The notes beneath the pieces are model-generated. The model ran no database searches, was not told the DNA's origin, and saw only the letters and a program-made list of their open reading frames with translations. From assembly GCA_035911095.1 (NCBI GenBank), contig JAMHWF010000023.1, forward strand, positions 91,945-155,944: a stretch of DNA of 64,000 bases, given 5' to 3'. The position numbers were made by a program, and so were the translations under genes. This document shows positions 49,700-57,805 of this stretch, one piece after another. The stretch comes from JAMHWF01 sp035911095 (GTDB lineage: Bacteria > Pseudomonadota > Gammaproteobacteria > Burkholderiales > Burkholderiaceae_C). Numbering within the stretch: position 1 is the first letter of the stretch; each line of letters starts with the position of its first letter.

Positions 49700-51297
49700 G
49701 CCGCTTGCTCCACGCGCTGCGGGGGTTGGGTGCCGACCAGCGGCGTGACGAGCGTCGCGCCCGGTCCGGGGTCGGGTTCGGGGCCGCTGCGGATCGCCTT
49801 CAGCATCAGCTTCATCTCGATCACGAGCAGCACGGTGTAGATCGCGACGAAGCCGACGATCGTCGCCAGCACGGTGCCGGCGCCGAGGCTCGACACCGCC
49901 GCCGCCGTCGGGAGCACGCCTTCGATGATCCAGGGCTGGCGGCCGAACTCGGCGACGATCCAGCCCGCCTCGGCGGCGATCCAGGGCAGCGGGATGGCGA
50001 ACACCGCGAGCTTGAGCAGCCAGCGGTGGCGGTCGAGGCGGCGCCGCGCCGAGAGCCAGAAGAAGGTGGCGGTGAGCGCGATGAAGAACATGCCCAGGCC
50101 GACCATCACGCGGAACGACCAGAACAGCGGCCACACCTGCGGCACCGTGTCCCAGGCCGCGCGGTCGATCTGCTCTGCGGTGGCGGTGCGCGGGTCGTCG
50201 ACGTAGGGTTTGAGCAGCAGCGCATAGCCGAGCCAGGCGCCGTGCGCCTCGAAGCGCTCGCGCACGGCTGCGGGCACGGCGGTAGTGCTGCCCGCGGCGC
50301 GGATCGCCTGCACCGCGTCATAGGCCTGGATGCCCTCGCGGATGCGCCCCTTCGCGTGCTCGACCAGCTCGTCGATGCCCGGGATCGGCGTCGTCAGCGA
50401 GCGCGTGCCGATCAGGCCCATCACGATCGGCACGTGGACCGCGAAGTGGGTCTTGCGCGCCTCCTGGTCGGGGAAGCCGAAGGCCGTGAAGGCAGCCGGC
50501 GCGGGCTCGGTCTCCCACATCGCCTCGATCGCGGCGAGCTTGACCTTCTGGTGCTCGGTGCTCAGGTAGCCCGACTCGTCGCCGAGCACGACCACCGACA
50601 GCGCCGAGGCGAGGCCGAACGAGGCCGCCACCGTCATCGAGCGCTTGGCGAGCGCGGTGTGGCGCCCCTTCAGCACGTACCAGGCGGCCACGCCGAGCAC
50701 GAAGATCGACGCCGTCACATAGCCGGCCGACACCGTGTGCACGAACTTGGCCTGCGCGACCGGGTTGGTCAGCACCGCGAAGAAGTCGGTGACCTCCATG
50801 CGCATGGTCTGCGGATTGAACTGGGCGCCGACCGGGTTCTGCATCCAGCCGTTGGCGATCAGGATCCACAGCGCCGAGAAGTTCGAGCCGAGCGCGACGG
50901 CCCAGGTCGCGATCAGGTGGCCGACCTTCGACATCCGGTCCCAGCCGAAGAAGAACAGGCCGACGAAGGTCGCCTCGAGGAAGAAGGCCATCAGCCCCTC
51001 GATCGCCAGCGGGGCGCCGAAGACGTCGCCGACGTAGTGGCTGTAGTAGCTCCAGTTCATGCCGAACTGGAACTCCATGACGAGGCCGGTGGCCACGCCC
51101 ATCACGAAGTTGATGCCGAACAGCGTGCCCCAGAACTTCGTCATCTGGCGCCAGATCGGCCGGTTGGTCATGACGTAGACCGTCTCCATGATCGCGAGGA
51201 TCACGGCCAGCCCGATCGTGAGCGGCACGAACAGGAAGTGGTAGAGCGCGGTGAGCGCGAACTGCAGTCGCGAGAGCGCGACGATGTCGAGGTCCAA
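49696..51297 (-). CDS. cydA: Cytochrome bd ubiquinol oxidase subunit I
   Basis: This 533-residue heme-binding subunit oxidises quinol and reduces oxygen to water. His20 in ALYHFLFVPLTIG corresponds to the heme b595 ligand. GLMAFFLEATFVGLFFFGW carries the conserved Glu near the hemes, KFVHTVSAGYV a second heme His, and WSFRVMVGLGM the heme b558 Met. The periplasmic Q-loop between about residues 250 and 385 is of the long (E. coli) type. It precedes cydB with a 4-nt overlap and follows cydC by 43 nt. The enzyme supports respiration at low oxygen and resists cyanide, NO and sulfide. Confidence 0.97.
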   Translation of the reverse strand: MDLDIVALSRLQFALTALYHFLFVPLTIGLAVILAIMETVYVMTNRPIWRQMTKFWGTLFGINFVMGVATGLVMEFQFGMNWSYYSHYVGDVFGAPLAIEGLMAFFLEATFVGLFFFGWDRMSKVGHLIATWAVALGSNFSALWILIANGWMQNPVGAQFNPQTMRMEVTDFFAVLTNPVAQAKFVHTVSAGYVTASIFVLGVAAWYVLKGRHTALAKRSMTVAASFGLASALSVVVLGDESGYLSTEHQKVKLAAIEAMWETEPAPAAFTAFGFPDQEARKTHFAVHVPIVMGLIGTRSLTTPIPGIDELVEHAKGRIREGIQAYDAVQAIRAAGSTTAVPAAVRERFEAHGAWLGYALLLKPYVDDPRTATAEQIDRAAWDTVPQVWPLFWSFRVMVGLGMFFIALTATFFWLSARRRLDRHRWLLKLAVFAIPLPWIAAEAGWIVAEFGRQPWIIEGVLPTAAAVSSLGAGTVLATIVGFVAIYTVLLVIEMKLMLKAIRSGPEPDPGPGATLVTPLVGTQPPQRVEQAA

Positions 51298-51340
51298 GGA
51301 GTCCTCCAGGGTCTTTCGGTTATCGGAGATGCGGAATCGG

Positions 51341-53224
51341 TCAGTCGGGGCGCAGCGTCTCGAGCGCCGCGTCGAAGGCGGGCGTCCCCCGCGCCAGGTC
51401 GGCGCCGATGCGGCCTTCGCGCAGCACGAGGAGGCGGTCGGCCCACCTCGCCTCGCGTCGCAGATGGGTGGCCAGCAGCCAGCCGGCGCGGCGCTCGCGC
51501 GCCAGGCCGGCCATCACCTCGGCCGCGGTCGCGGCGTCGAGCCCTTCGGTCGGTTCGTCGAGCAGCCAGAGCGTCGACGGGCGCAGCAGCAGCCGGGCCA
51601 GCGCGAGCCGGCGGGCCTGCCCGCCCGAGAGGCCGAGGCCGCCCTCGCCGAGCGGCGTGTCGAGGGCACCGGTGGGCCCGGCGGGCAGCGTGTCGAGGTC
51701 GGCGAGCAGGCCGGCGCGCAGCAGCGCATCGCGCAGCCGGGCATCGTCGGCCCGCTCGTCGGCCAGCCGCAGGTTGTCGCGCAGGCTGTCCTGGAAGAGC
51801 TCGGTGTGCTGGGTCAGCCAGGCGGCGGGCACCGCCCGCAACTGCCCGGCGCAGGGCGCGAGGTCGCCGGCCACCGCGGCGAGCAGCGTCGACTTGCCGC
51901 TGCCGCTCGGGCCGACCAGCGCGACGCGCTCGCCGGGGCGGATCTCGAAGCTGAGGTCGCGCAGCGTCGGCACCGTCGGCGGGGGCCCGCCCGGGTGGAC
52001 GATGCTCGCGCGCTCGGCACGCACCAGCGGCAGCGAGAACGGCGCGGCGGCAGCGCCCTGCCCCGGCGCCTCGGCCGCCCCGGAAGCATCGGCCCTTGCG
52101 AACGCGCCGGAGGCCGGCGGGGCGCCCGCCGCAGAGGCGTCGGCCGCGACGCCGGTCTCCGGTGCCGCGCCAGTCACCGGGCCGATCGCCTGACCGGCAT
52201 CGGCATCGGCATCGGCATCGGCATCGGCAACGTCCTCGACGAGCCGCGGCGCGAGGCGCCCTGCGGCGACCGCGCAGCGCCCGAACTCGAGCGCGCCACG
52301 GCGCAGCGCGGCAAAGGGCTCCATCGCGCCGAGCACCATCAGCACCGCCATCGCGGCGACCGGCGCCCCGGCCTGCCCGCGCGCCGCCGCCCAGGCGGCA
52401 CCGGCCAGCGTCAGCGCGAGCAGGCCGCTGCCGACCAGGCCGAGCCCGAAGCCGACCCGCAGGTCGAGGCGGTTGAGCTCGTCGTCGGCCGCGGCCTGGC
52501 GCGCGTCGGCCGCGGCCACCGCCTGCCGTTGCGCGGACAGGCGACCGGCCATCACCAGCGTCGTCTGCCCGGCGACGAGGTCGATCACGCGGGCGCGCAG
52601 CGCCTCGATCGCATGGGCCCGCAGGCGCGAGGCGCGGCGCGCTCGGCGCGCCAGCCACAGCGGCAGGCCGAGCCCGGCGCCGAGCAGCACGGCCGCGACC
52701 GCGGCGCCGAGCCACGGGGCGACGCCCCAGCCGATCGCCAGCCCGACCATCAGCGCGGCGGCGATTGCCGCCAGACCCGGCACCAGCAGGCGCAGGTAGA
52801 GCGCATCGAGCGCATCGAGGTCGGCCGTGAGGCGGAACAGCAGCCGCGCCGGCCGCGCCAGCAGCATGCGCGCCGCCTGCGGCCGGGCCCAGCCACGCAG
52901 GAGGCGTTCGCGCGCCGCGGCCAGCACCGCCAGCGTCGCATCGTGGGTCACCAGGCGCTCGCCGTAGCGCGATGCGGTGCGGCCGAGGGCCAGCAGGCGC
53001 ACGCCCGCGCCGGGCACGAAGACGTCGAAGCTCCAGGCGGTCGTCAGCACGAGCCCGGCGAGGCCCGCGGCGCTGATGAACCAGCCCGACAGCCCGAGCA
53101 GGCCGATGCCGGCCAGCACAGTCGTCGCCGCGAGCAGTGCCCCGGTGAGCAGCAGGCGGCGCCGCTCGGCGAGAAACACGCCGAGCACCGCGCGCAGCGG
53201 CGAGCGCGACGGCCCGTTGCTCAT
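51341..53224 (-). CDS. cydC: Thiol reductant ABC exporter subunit CydC
   Basis: This 627-residue half-transporter forms a heterodimer with CydD that exports cysteine/glutathione to the periplasm and is needed to assemble cytochrome bd. The membrane domain (about residues 1-310) starts with LRAVLGVFLAERRRLLLTGALL. The ABC domain has Walker A GPSGSGKST, signature LSGGQARRLALARLLL and Walker B LWLLDEPTEGLD. Between them is an unusually long Ala/Asp/Gly-rich linker (about residues 330-410) containing an Asp-Ala repeat encoded by a hexanucleotide repeat. The ATG at 53224 overlaps the cydD stop by 4 nt. Confidence 0.93.
   Translation of the reverse strand: MSNGPSRSPLRAVLGVFLAERRRLLLTGALLAATTVLAGIGLLGLSGWFISAAGLAGLVLTTAWSFDVFVPGAGVRLLALGRTASRYGERLVTHDATLAVLAAARERLLRGWARPQAARMLLARPARLLFRLTADLDALDALYLRLLVPGLAAIAAALMVGLAIGWGVAPWLGAAVAAVLLGAGLGLPLWLARRARRASRLRAHAIEALRARVIDLVAGQTTLVMAGRLSAQRQAVAAADARQAAADDELNRLDLRVGFGLGLVGSGLLALTLAGAAWAAARGQAGAPVAAMAVLMVLGAMEPFAALRRGALEFGRCAVAAGRLAPRLVEDVADADADADADAGQAIGPVTGAAPETGVAADASAAGAPPASGAFARADASGAAEAPGQGAAAAPFSLPLVRAERASIVHPGGPPPTVPTLRDLSFEIRPGERVALVGPSGSGKSTLLAAVAGDLAPCAGQLRAVPAAWLTQHTELFQDSLRDNLRLADERADDARLRDALLRAGLLADLDTLPAGPTGALDTPLGEGGLGLSGGQARRLALARLLLRPSTLWLLDEPTEGLDAATAAEVMAGLARERRAGWLLATHLRREARWADRLLVLREGRIGADLARGTPAFDAALETLRPD
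52196..52231. repeat. GGCATC hexanucleotide repeat inside cydC
   Basis: Five perfect copies of GGCATC and one imperfect copy (GGCAAC) lie in tandem. On the coding strand they read GAT-GCC, giving an Asp-Ala repeat in the linker before the ABC domain. A 6-nt unit changes length without a frameshift. Confidence 0.9.
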
Positions 53225-54960
53225 GCCAGGCTCCTGAGCACGACGACGGGCTGCATCAGCTCGACGAAGCGATCCATCCGCGCGGCCAGCACCGGGTCGT
53301 GCGTCGCGACGATCAGCGTGCGGCCCTGCGCCAGGGTCAGCAGCCGCTCGGTCACGTCGGCGGCGGTGTCGCGGTCGAGGTGGGCGGTCGGCTCGTCGAC
53401 GAGCAGCAGGTCGGCACGCGGGTCGGCCGCGGCGCGCGCGATCGCCACCCGCAGCGCCTCGCCGCCCGAGAGCCCCTGACCGCCTTCGCCCAGCGGGGCG
53501 GCGGCATGGGCCCGCGCCACGCCGTCGAGTGCCGCCACGCGCAGCGCATGCCCGACCGCCGCCGCGTCCACCTGCGGCCGGCCGAGCGCGACGTTGGCCT
53601 GGACGCTGCCGGCGAACAGGTGCGGCGCCTGGCCGATGTAGGCGATGCGCCGGCGCAGTGCGGCCGCGCTGTCGGCACCGAGGCGGCAGCCGTCGATCGC
53701 GACCTCCCCGGCCGAAGGCAGCGCCAGCCCGGCAAGCAGGGCCAGCAGCGTCGACTTGCCCGTGCCGCTCGCACCGACCAGCGCGACATGCTCACCCGAG
53801 GCGACCGCCAGCTCGGGCCAGGCCAGCGGCGCGGCCTCGCGGCCGGGCCATGCGAGCCGCAGGCCGGACGCGGCGACGGTCGGCGGGCGGCGCGGGGCGG
53901 TCGGCGGTTCGAGCGGGCCAGCCACCACCGCCGCCGGCGGCGCGGCGCCGTCGGTCGCACGCGGCAGCCCGACCGTCGAAGGGGCCACGTCGTCGGCACC
54001 CGGCAGCGGCAACCCCGAAGCAGAGAGCTGCTCGAGGGCGGCGAGCGCCGCCCGCCCGGCGGCGCGGTCGTGCCAGACCGCCGACATCTCGCGCAGCGGC
54101 TCGAAGAAGGCCGGCGCCAGCATCAGGATGAACAGGCCCTCGCCAAGCGTGAGCCGGCCGCGCCAGGCGCCGAACTCGATCTGCCCGAGCAGGTGCAGGC
54201 CGACATAGACGGCGACCGTCGCCACGCCGAGCGCGGCGAAGAGCTCGAGCACCGCCGACGACAGGAAGGCGATGCGCAGCACCGCCATCGTGCGCCGGCG
54301 CAGCGACTCGGCCGCCTCGCGCAGGCGGCGCGCGGTGAGGTCGACCGCGCCGAGCGAGCGGATCGTCGCCAGCCCGCGCAGCCGGTCGAGCAGGAAGGCG
54401 TTCATGCCGCCGAGCTGCTCCAGGTGCCGGCGGCTCGCCGCCTCGGCGCGCCAGCCGATCAGCACCATGAAGAGCGGGATCAGCGGCGCGGCCAGCAGCA
54501 ACGCCAGCGCCGCAACCCAGGACAGCGTCGCGACCGCCAGCGCGATCGCCAGCGGCAGCACCGCGACGCGCCACATCACCGGCTGCACGCGCGCCAGGTA
54601 GGGCACCAGGGCTTCCGCCTGCTCGGCCAGCACGCTGGCGGCGTCGCCCGAGGCCGGGCGCCGGGGGTCGAGCGGCGAGCGCGCGGCCAGCGCCCGCAGC
54701 GCGCGCTCGCGCAGCGTGCTCAGCCAGGCCCGCGCGGCGCGGAAGGCGGCGCGCGCGCCGATGGCGTCGCAGCCGGCGCGCAGCGCCCCGAGCACCGCGA
54801 CGGCGGCTGCGGCCAACGTCACCGGCCCGGTGGCATCGGCCGGGGCCTCGGCCAGGCGTTGCAGCGCCCAGGCGATCAGCGCCGCCTGCGGCAGCCAGAG
54901 GAGTGACGCCGCCGCCTGCCAGAGGGCGGCGGGTCGGTTCGGCGGCGGCGCGAGGGACAT
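53221..54960 (-). CDS. cydD: Thiol reductant ABC exporter subunit CydD
   Basis: This 579-residue partner of CydC has a six-helix membrane domain (IALAVATLSWVAALALLLAA, LIPLFMVLIGWRAEAASRRH region) and an ABC domain with Walker A GASGTGKST, Q-loop YIGQAPHLFAGSV, signature LSGGEALRVAIARAAA and Walker B LLLVDEPTAHLD. Together with CydC it exports reduced thiols that keep the periplasm suited to cytochrome maturation. A Pro/Ala-rich linker joins the domains. The ATG at 54960 is 25 nt after the GbsR-type regulator gene, so gbsR-cydD-cydC-cydA-cydB-cydX form one transcription unit. Confidence 0.93.
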   Translation of the reverse strand: MSLAPPPNRPAALWQAAASLLWLPQAALIAWALQRLAEAPADATGPVTLAAAAVAVLGALRAGCDAIGARAAFRAARAWLSTLRERALRALAARSPLDPRRPASGDAASVLAEQAEALVPYLARVQPVMWRVAVLPLAIALAVATLSWVAALALLLAAPLIPLFMVLIGWRAEAASRRHLEQLGGMNAFLLDRLRGLATIRSLGAVDLTARRLREAAESLRRRTMAVLRIAFLSSAVLELFAALGVATVAVYVGLHLLGQIEFGAWRGRLTLGEGLFILMLAPAFFEPLREMSAVWHDRAAGRAALAALEQLSASGLPLPGADDVAPSTVGLPRATDGAAPPAAVVAGPLEPPTAPRRPPTVAASGLRLAWPGREAAPLAWPELAVASGEHVALVGASGTGKSTLLALLAGLALPSAGEVAIDGCRLGADSAAALRRRIAYIGQAPHLFAGSVQANVALGRPQVDAAAVGHALRVAALDGVARAHAAAPLGEGGQGLSGGEALRVAIARAAADPRADLLLVDEPTAHLDRDTAADVTERLLTLAQGRTLIVATHDPVLAARMDRFVELMQPVVVLRSLA

Positions 54961-54985
54961 GGCGGCTCCGGCGGGGCGCGGCGCG

Positions 54986-55639
54986 TCAAGGCTTGGGTGC
55001 CTTGCGCCCCGAGGCGACGAGCTTGACCTTGCCGGTCAGCGCGATCAGCTGCTGCACCTTCGAGCCCATCTTCATCAGCTTGGCCAGCGTCTCGCGGTCG
55101 AGGCGCTGCATGTCGTCGAACCAGCCGGTCATCATCTCGATCAGGTCGTGCATGCCACGCATGCGCTCGAGTGCGACGCGGTCGGACTCGACCGTCGGCG
55201 TCTCGAGCAGCGCGGCGCGCAGCATCGACAGCGTCGGCTCGATCTCGCGCCGGCGGCGCTCCTCGGCCAGCGTGCGGAAGATCTCCCAGGCGTCGCTCGG
55301 CGCCTCGAAGTACTCGCGCCGGTCGCCCGGCAGGTGGCGCAGCGTGACCAGCCGCCAGGCCTGCAGCTCCTTCAGGCCCATGCTGACGTTGGAGCGGCTG
55401 AACGAGAGCTGCTCGGCGATCTCGTCGGCGTTCAGCGGCCGCACCGAGACGAAGACCAGCGCGTAGATCTGCCCGACGGTGCGGTTGATGCCCCAGCGGC
55501 TGCCCATCTCGCCGAAGTGTGAGACGAAGCTGCGCACCAGGGGCGACATCGGGGCCAGCGGCGCCACCGCGGGCTCCGGGCCGGTGGAGGCCGCGAGGGT
55601 GGGCACGGGCGCGGGAACGGGGCGGTCTGGTTCTGACAT
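54986..55639 (-). CDS. GbsR/MarR-family regulator leading the cyd operon
   Basis: This 217-residue regulator has a GbsR-type winged helix: VGQIYALVFVSVRPLNADEIAEQL is its core, cited here as GQIYALVFVSVRPLNADEIA, then SFSRSNVSMGLKELQAW (recognition helix) and a wing around LRHLPGDRREYFEA. A C-terminal helical dimerisation region (MHDLIEMMTGWFDDMQRL) follows. Regulators of this type commonly precede cydDCAB in Burkholderiales, and the perfect palindrome at 55658-55681 just upstream is an obvious binding site. It likely represses itself and the operon; the signal is unknown. The first 30 residues are a disordered Pro/Ala stretch, so an internal start at residue 31 is possible. Confidence 0.9.
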   Translation of the reverse strand: MSEPDRPVPAPVPTLAASTGPEPAVAPLAPMSPLVRSFVSHFGEMGSRWGINRTVGQIYALVFVSVRPLNADEIAEQLSFSRSNVSMGLKELQAWRLVTLRHLPGDRREYFEAPSDAWEIFRTLAEERRRREIEPTLSMLRAALLETPTVESDRVALERMRGMHDLIEMMTGWFDDMQRLDRETLAKLMKMGSKVQQLIALTGKVKLVASGRKAPKP

Positions 55640-55657
55640 GGTTTGAGTTTATCCATG

Positions 55658-55681
55658 AAGTTTCAGTAATTCCTGAAACTT
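55658..55681. promoter_or_regulatory. Perfect palindromic operator upstream of gbsR-cyd
   Basis: AAGTTTCAG and CTGAAACTT form a perfect 9-bp inverted repeat around the spacer TAATTC, beginning 19 nt upstream of the regulator start. The stretch is AT-rich in a GC-rich genome. Its size and place fit a MarR-type dimer site overlapping the promoter, and it also faces the divergent chemoreceptor gene. Confidence 0.75.
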
Positions 55682-55848
55682 GAGCAGGAAACTCCGCCTT
55701 CCAAACCCCTGTTGCGGCGGCCCCACTCCGTGCGTTCGTCACACCTGGCGGCATCGGGCGCCTGCCGCCGCCCGCCAGGGGCGGCCGGGCCTGCCGATAT
55801 CCAAGCGTTACCACGCTCCCGTCCCAGCCCGCCCATAAGGGGTCCGCC

Positions 55849-57651
55849 TTGATCCAGCTCTCGAAACTCAGAGTCGCCACGCGCCTCAATCTCGGCTTCG
55901 GCCTCATCGCCGCAGTCGCACTGCTGATCGCGGTGTTGTCGACCCTCTCGCTGCGCGAACTGTCGAAGGACCTCGACATCATCGGCGACGACCGGATGAC
56001 GAAGGTCGACCAGTTCTTCGAGGTCGAGACCAACCTTCGCGACATCTCGCGCCACGTGCGCAACGCGATGCTGACCCGCGACGAATCCGACCGGAAGGCC
56101 GAGATCGCCCGCATCACGGAGCTGCGCGCCGCCAACGTCCGCATCCTGGCCGAACTCGACAAGACGGTCGTGCTGCCCGAAGGGCGCGCACTGATGCGCA
56201 CGATCAACGAGGTCCGCCCGGTCTACGCGCAGCTGATCGACCGCGTGCTGGCGCTCGACGCGGCGGGCAACGAAGCCGGCGCCTATGCCCTGCTCAGCGG
56301 CGAGACGCTCGAGAAGCAGAACCAGCTGTTCAAGGCGGTCGAGGACTCGTCGGACATGCAGTTCGAACTCGCCCGTTCGCTGGCCCACGAGGGCGAGCAG
56401 ATCGCGCTGTCGACCAGCTGGATGCTGGCCGGCCTGACGCTCTTCGCGCTGCTTTTCAGCGTGGTCATCGCCTGGGCGATCACGCGCAGCGTGTCGCGCG
56501 CTCTCGGCGCCGAGCCGGCCGAGGTCGGCGACGCGGTGCAACGCGTCACGCGCGGCGACCTGAGCCAGACGCTGCGGGTGCGCAGCGGCGACGACACCAG
56601 CGTGATGGCCTGCCTGCGCAAGATGCAGGCCTCGCTCGCGGGCATCGTCGGCACGGTGCGCTCGAACGCCGACAGCGTCGCCACCGCCAGCGCCCAGATC
56701 GCCCAGGGCAACGCCGACCTCAGCCAGCGCACCGAGGAACAGGCCAGCGCGCTGCAGCAGACCGCGGCGACGATGGAGGAGCTCGGCACCACGGTGCGCC
56801 AGAACGCCGACAACGCGCGCCAGGCCAACCAGCTCGCGCGCAGCGCCTCCGAGGTCGCGACCCGCGGCGGCGACGTGGTCGGCCGAGTGGTCGACACGAT
56901 GAAGGGCATCAGCGACAGCTCGAACCGCATCGCCGAGATCATCGGCACGATCGACGGCATCGCGTTCCAGACCAACATCCTGGCGCTGAACGCCGCGGTC
57001 GAGGCCGCGCGTGCCGGCGAGCAGGGCCGCGGCTTCGCGGTGGTCGCCGGCGAGGTGCGCTCGCTTGCCCAGCGTTCCGCCCAGGCCGCCAAGGAGGTCA
57101 AGCACCTGATCGACACCAGCAGCGAGCGCGTCGAGCAGGGCACGGCCCTGGTCGACGAGGCCGGCCGCACGATGAACGAGGTCGTCTCGTCGATCCGCCG
57201 CGTGACGGACATCGTCGGCGAGATCAGCGCCGCCAGCTCCGAGCAGAGCACCGGCGTCTCGCAGGTCGGCGAGGCGGTGACGCAGATGGACCAGGTGACG
57301 CAGCAGAACGCCGCGCTGGTCGAGCAGTCGGCCGCGGCAGCCGAAAGCCTGAAGAGCCAGGCCCAGACGCTGGTCAAGACGGTGTCGGTGTTCCAGCTCG
57401 GCAACGGGCACGCCCCGGTGGCAGCAGCTGCCGACCCCCTGCCCGCCCCCGCCAGGCCGGCGGCCCACCCGGCGACCGCCGGCAGCGCCTGGAACGGCGG
57501 CGAGCGGCGCAGCCCGCAACGCGCCACCAATGTGACGCGCCCCGCCTTCGGCGCGCCCAAGAAGGCCGATGTCCCGAAGCCGGAGCCCGTCGCCGTGCCT
57601 GCGCCGTCGGCCAAGACCGGCACCGACGACCAGGACTGGACGAGCTTCTGA
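55849..57651 (+). CDS. Methyl-accepting chemotaxis protein with C-terminal pentapeptide
   Basis: This 600-residue chemoreceptor has TM1 (about residues 13-33), a periplasmic four-helix-bundle sensor (about 34-188), TM2 (WMLAGLTLFALLFSVVIAWAI), HAMP, and a long signalling coiled coil with the hairpin tip IDGIAFQTNILALNAAVEAA and GRGFAVVAGEVRSLAQRSA. It ends in a Pro/Ala linker and the pentapeptide DWTSF, like the NWETF-type docking site for CheR/CheB. The start is TTG at 55849, supported by AAGGGG 7 nt upstream and by the canonical MIQLSKLRVATRLNLGF N-terminus; no ATG fits. Four-helix-bundle receptors sense small molecules, but the ligand is unknown. It is divergent from gbsR. Confidence 0.93.
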   Translation: MIQLSKLRVATRLNLGFGLIAAVALLIAVLSTLSLRELSKDLDIIGDDRMTKVDQFFEVETNLRDISRHVRNAMLTRDESDRKAEIARITELRAANVRILAELDKTVVLPEGRALMRTINEVRPVYAQLIDRVLALDAAGNEAGAYALLSGETLEKQNQLFKAVEDSSDMQFELARSLAHEGEQIALSTSWMLAGLTLFALLFSVVIAWAITRSVSRALGAEPAEVGDAVQRVTRGDLSQTLRVRSGDDTSVMACLRKMQASLAGIVGTVRSNADSVATASAQIAQGNADLSQRTEEQASALQQTAATMEELGTTVRQNADNARQANQLARSASEVATRGGDVVGRVVDTMKGISDSSNRIAEIIGTIDGIAFQTNILALNAAVEAARAGEQGRGFAVVAGEVRSLAQRSAQAAKEVKHLIDTSSERVEQGTALVDEAGRTMNEVVSSIRRVTDIVGEISAASSEQSTGVSQVGEAVTQMDQVTQQNAALVEQSAAAAESLKSQAQTLVKTVSVFQLGNGHAPVAAAADPLPAPARPAAHPATAGSAWNGGERRSPQRATNVTRPAFGAPKKADVPKPEPVAVPAPSAKTGTDDQDWTSF

Positions 57652-57676
57652 CGCGCCGACGGCGCGCCCCGAACGC

Positions 57677-57720
57677 AACAGCCACCTGCGCGGGCATCGG
57701 ATGCCTGCCGGGTGGCTGTT
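57677..57720 (+). terminator. Rho-independent-like terminator after the chemoreceptor gene
   Basis: AACAGCCACC (57677-57686) pairs with GGTGGCTGTT (57711-57720), and an inner GGCAT-CGG-ATGCC stem extends it. TTCCTTCCC follows. It lies 26 nt after the receptor stop and 86 nt before the end of the convergent MFS gene. Confidence 0.8.
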
Positions 57721-57805
57721 TTCCTTCCCGTCTCTCCTGCGGCTCCTGTCGCCGTCACGACCCGCGGGCGACGGGGTCGACGCGGGCGGAGCCGCCGGCC
57801 GCGCC

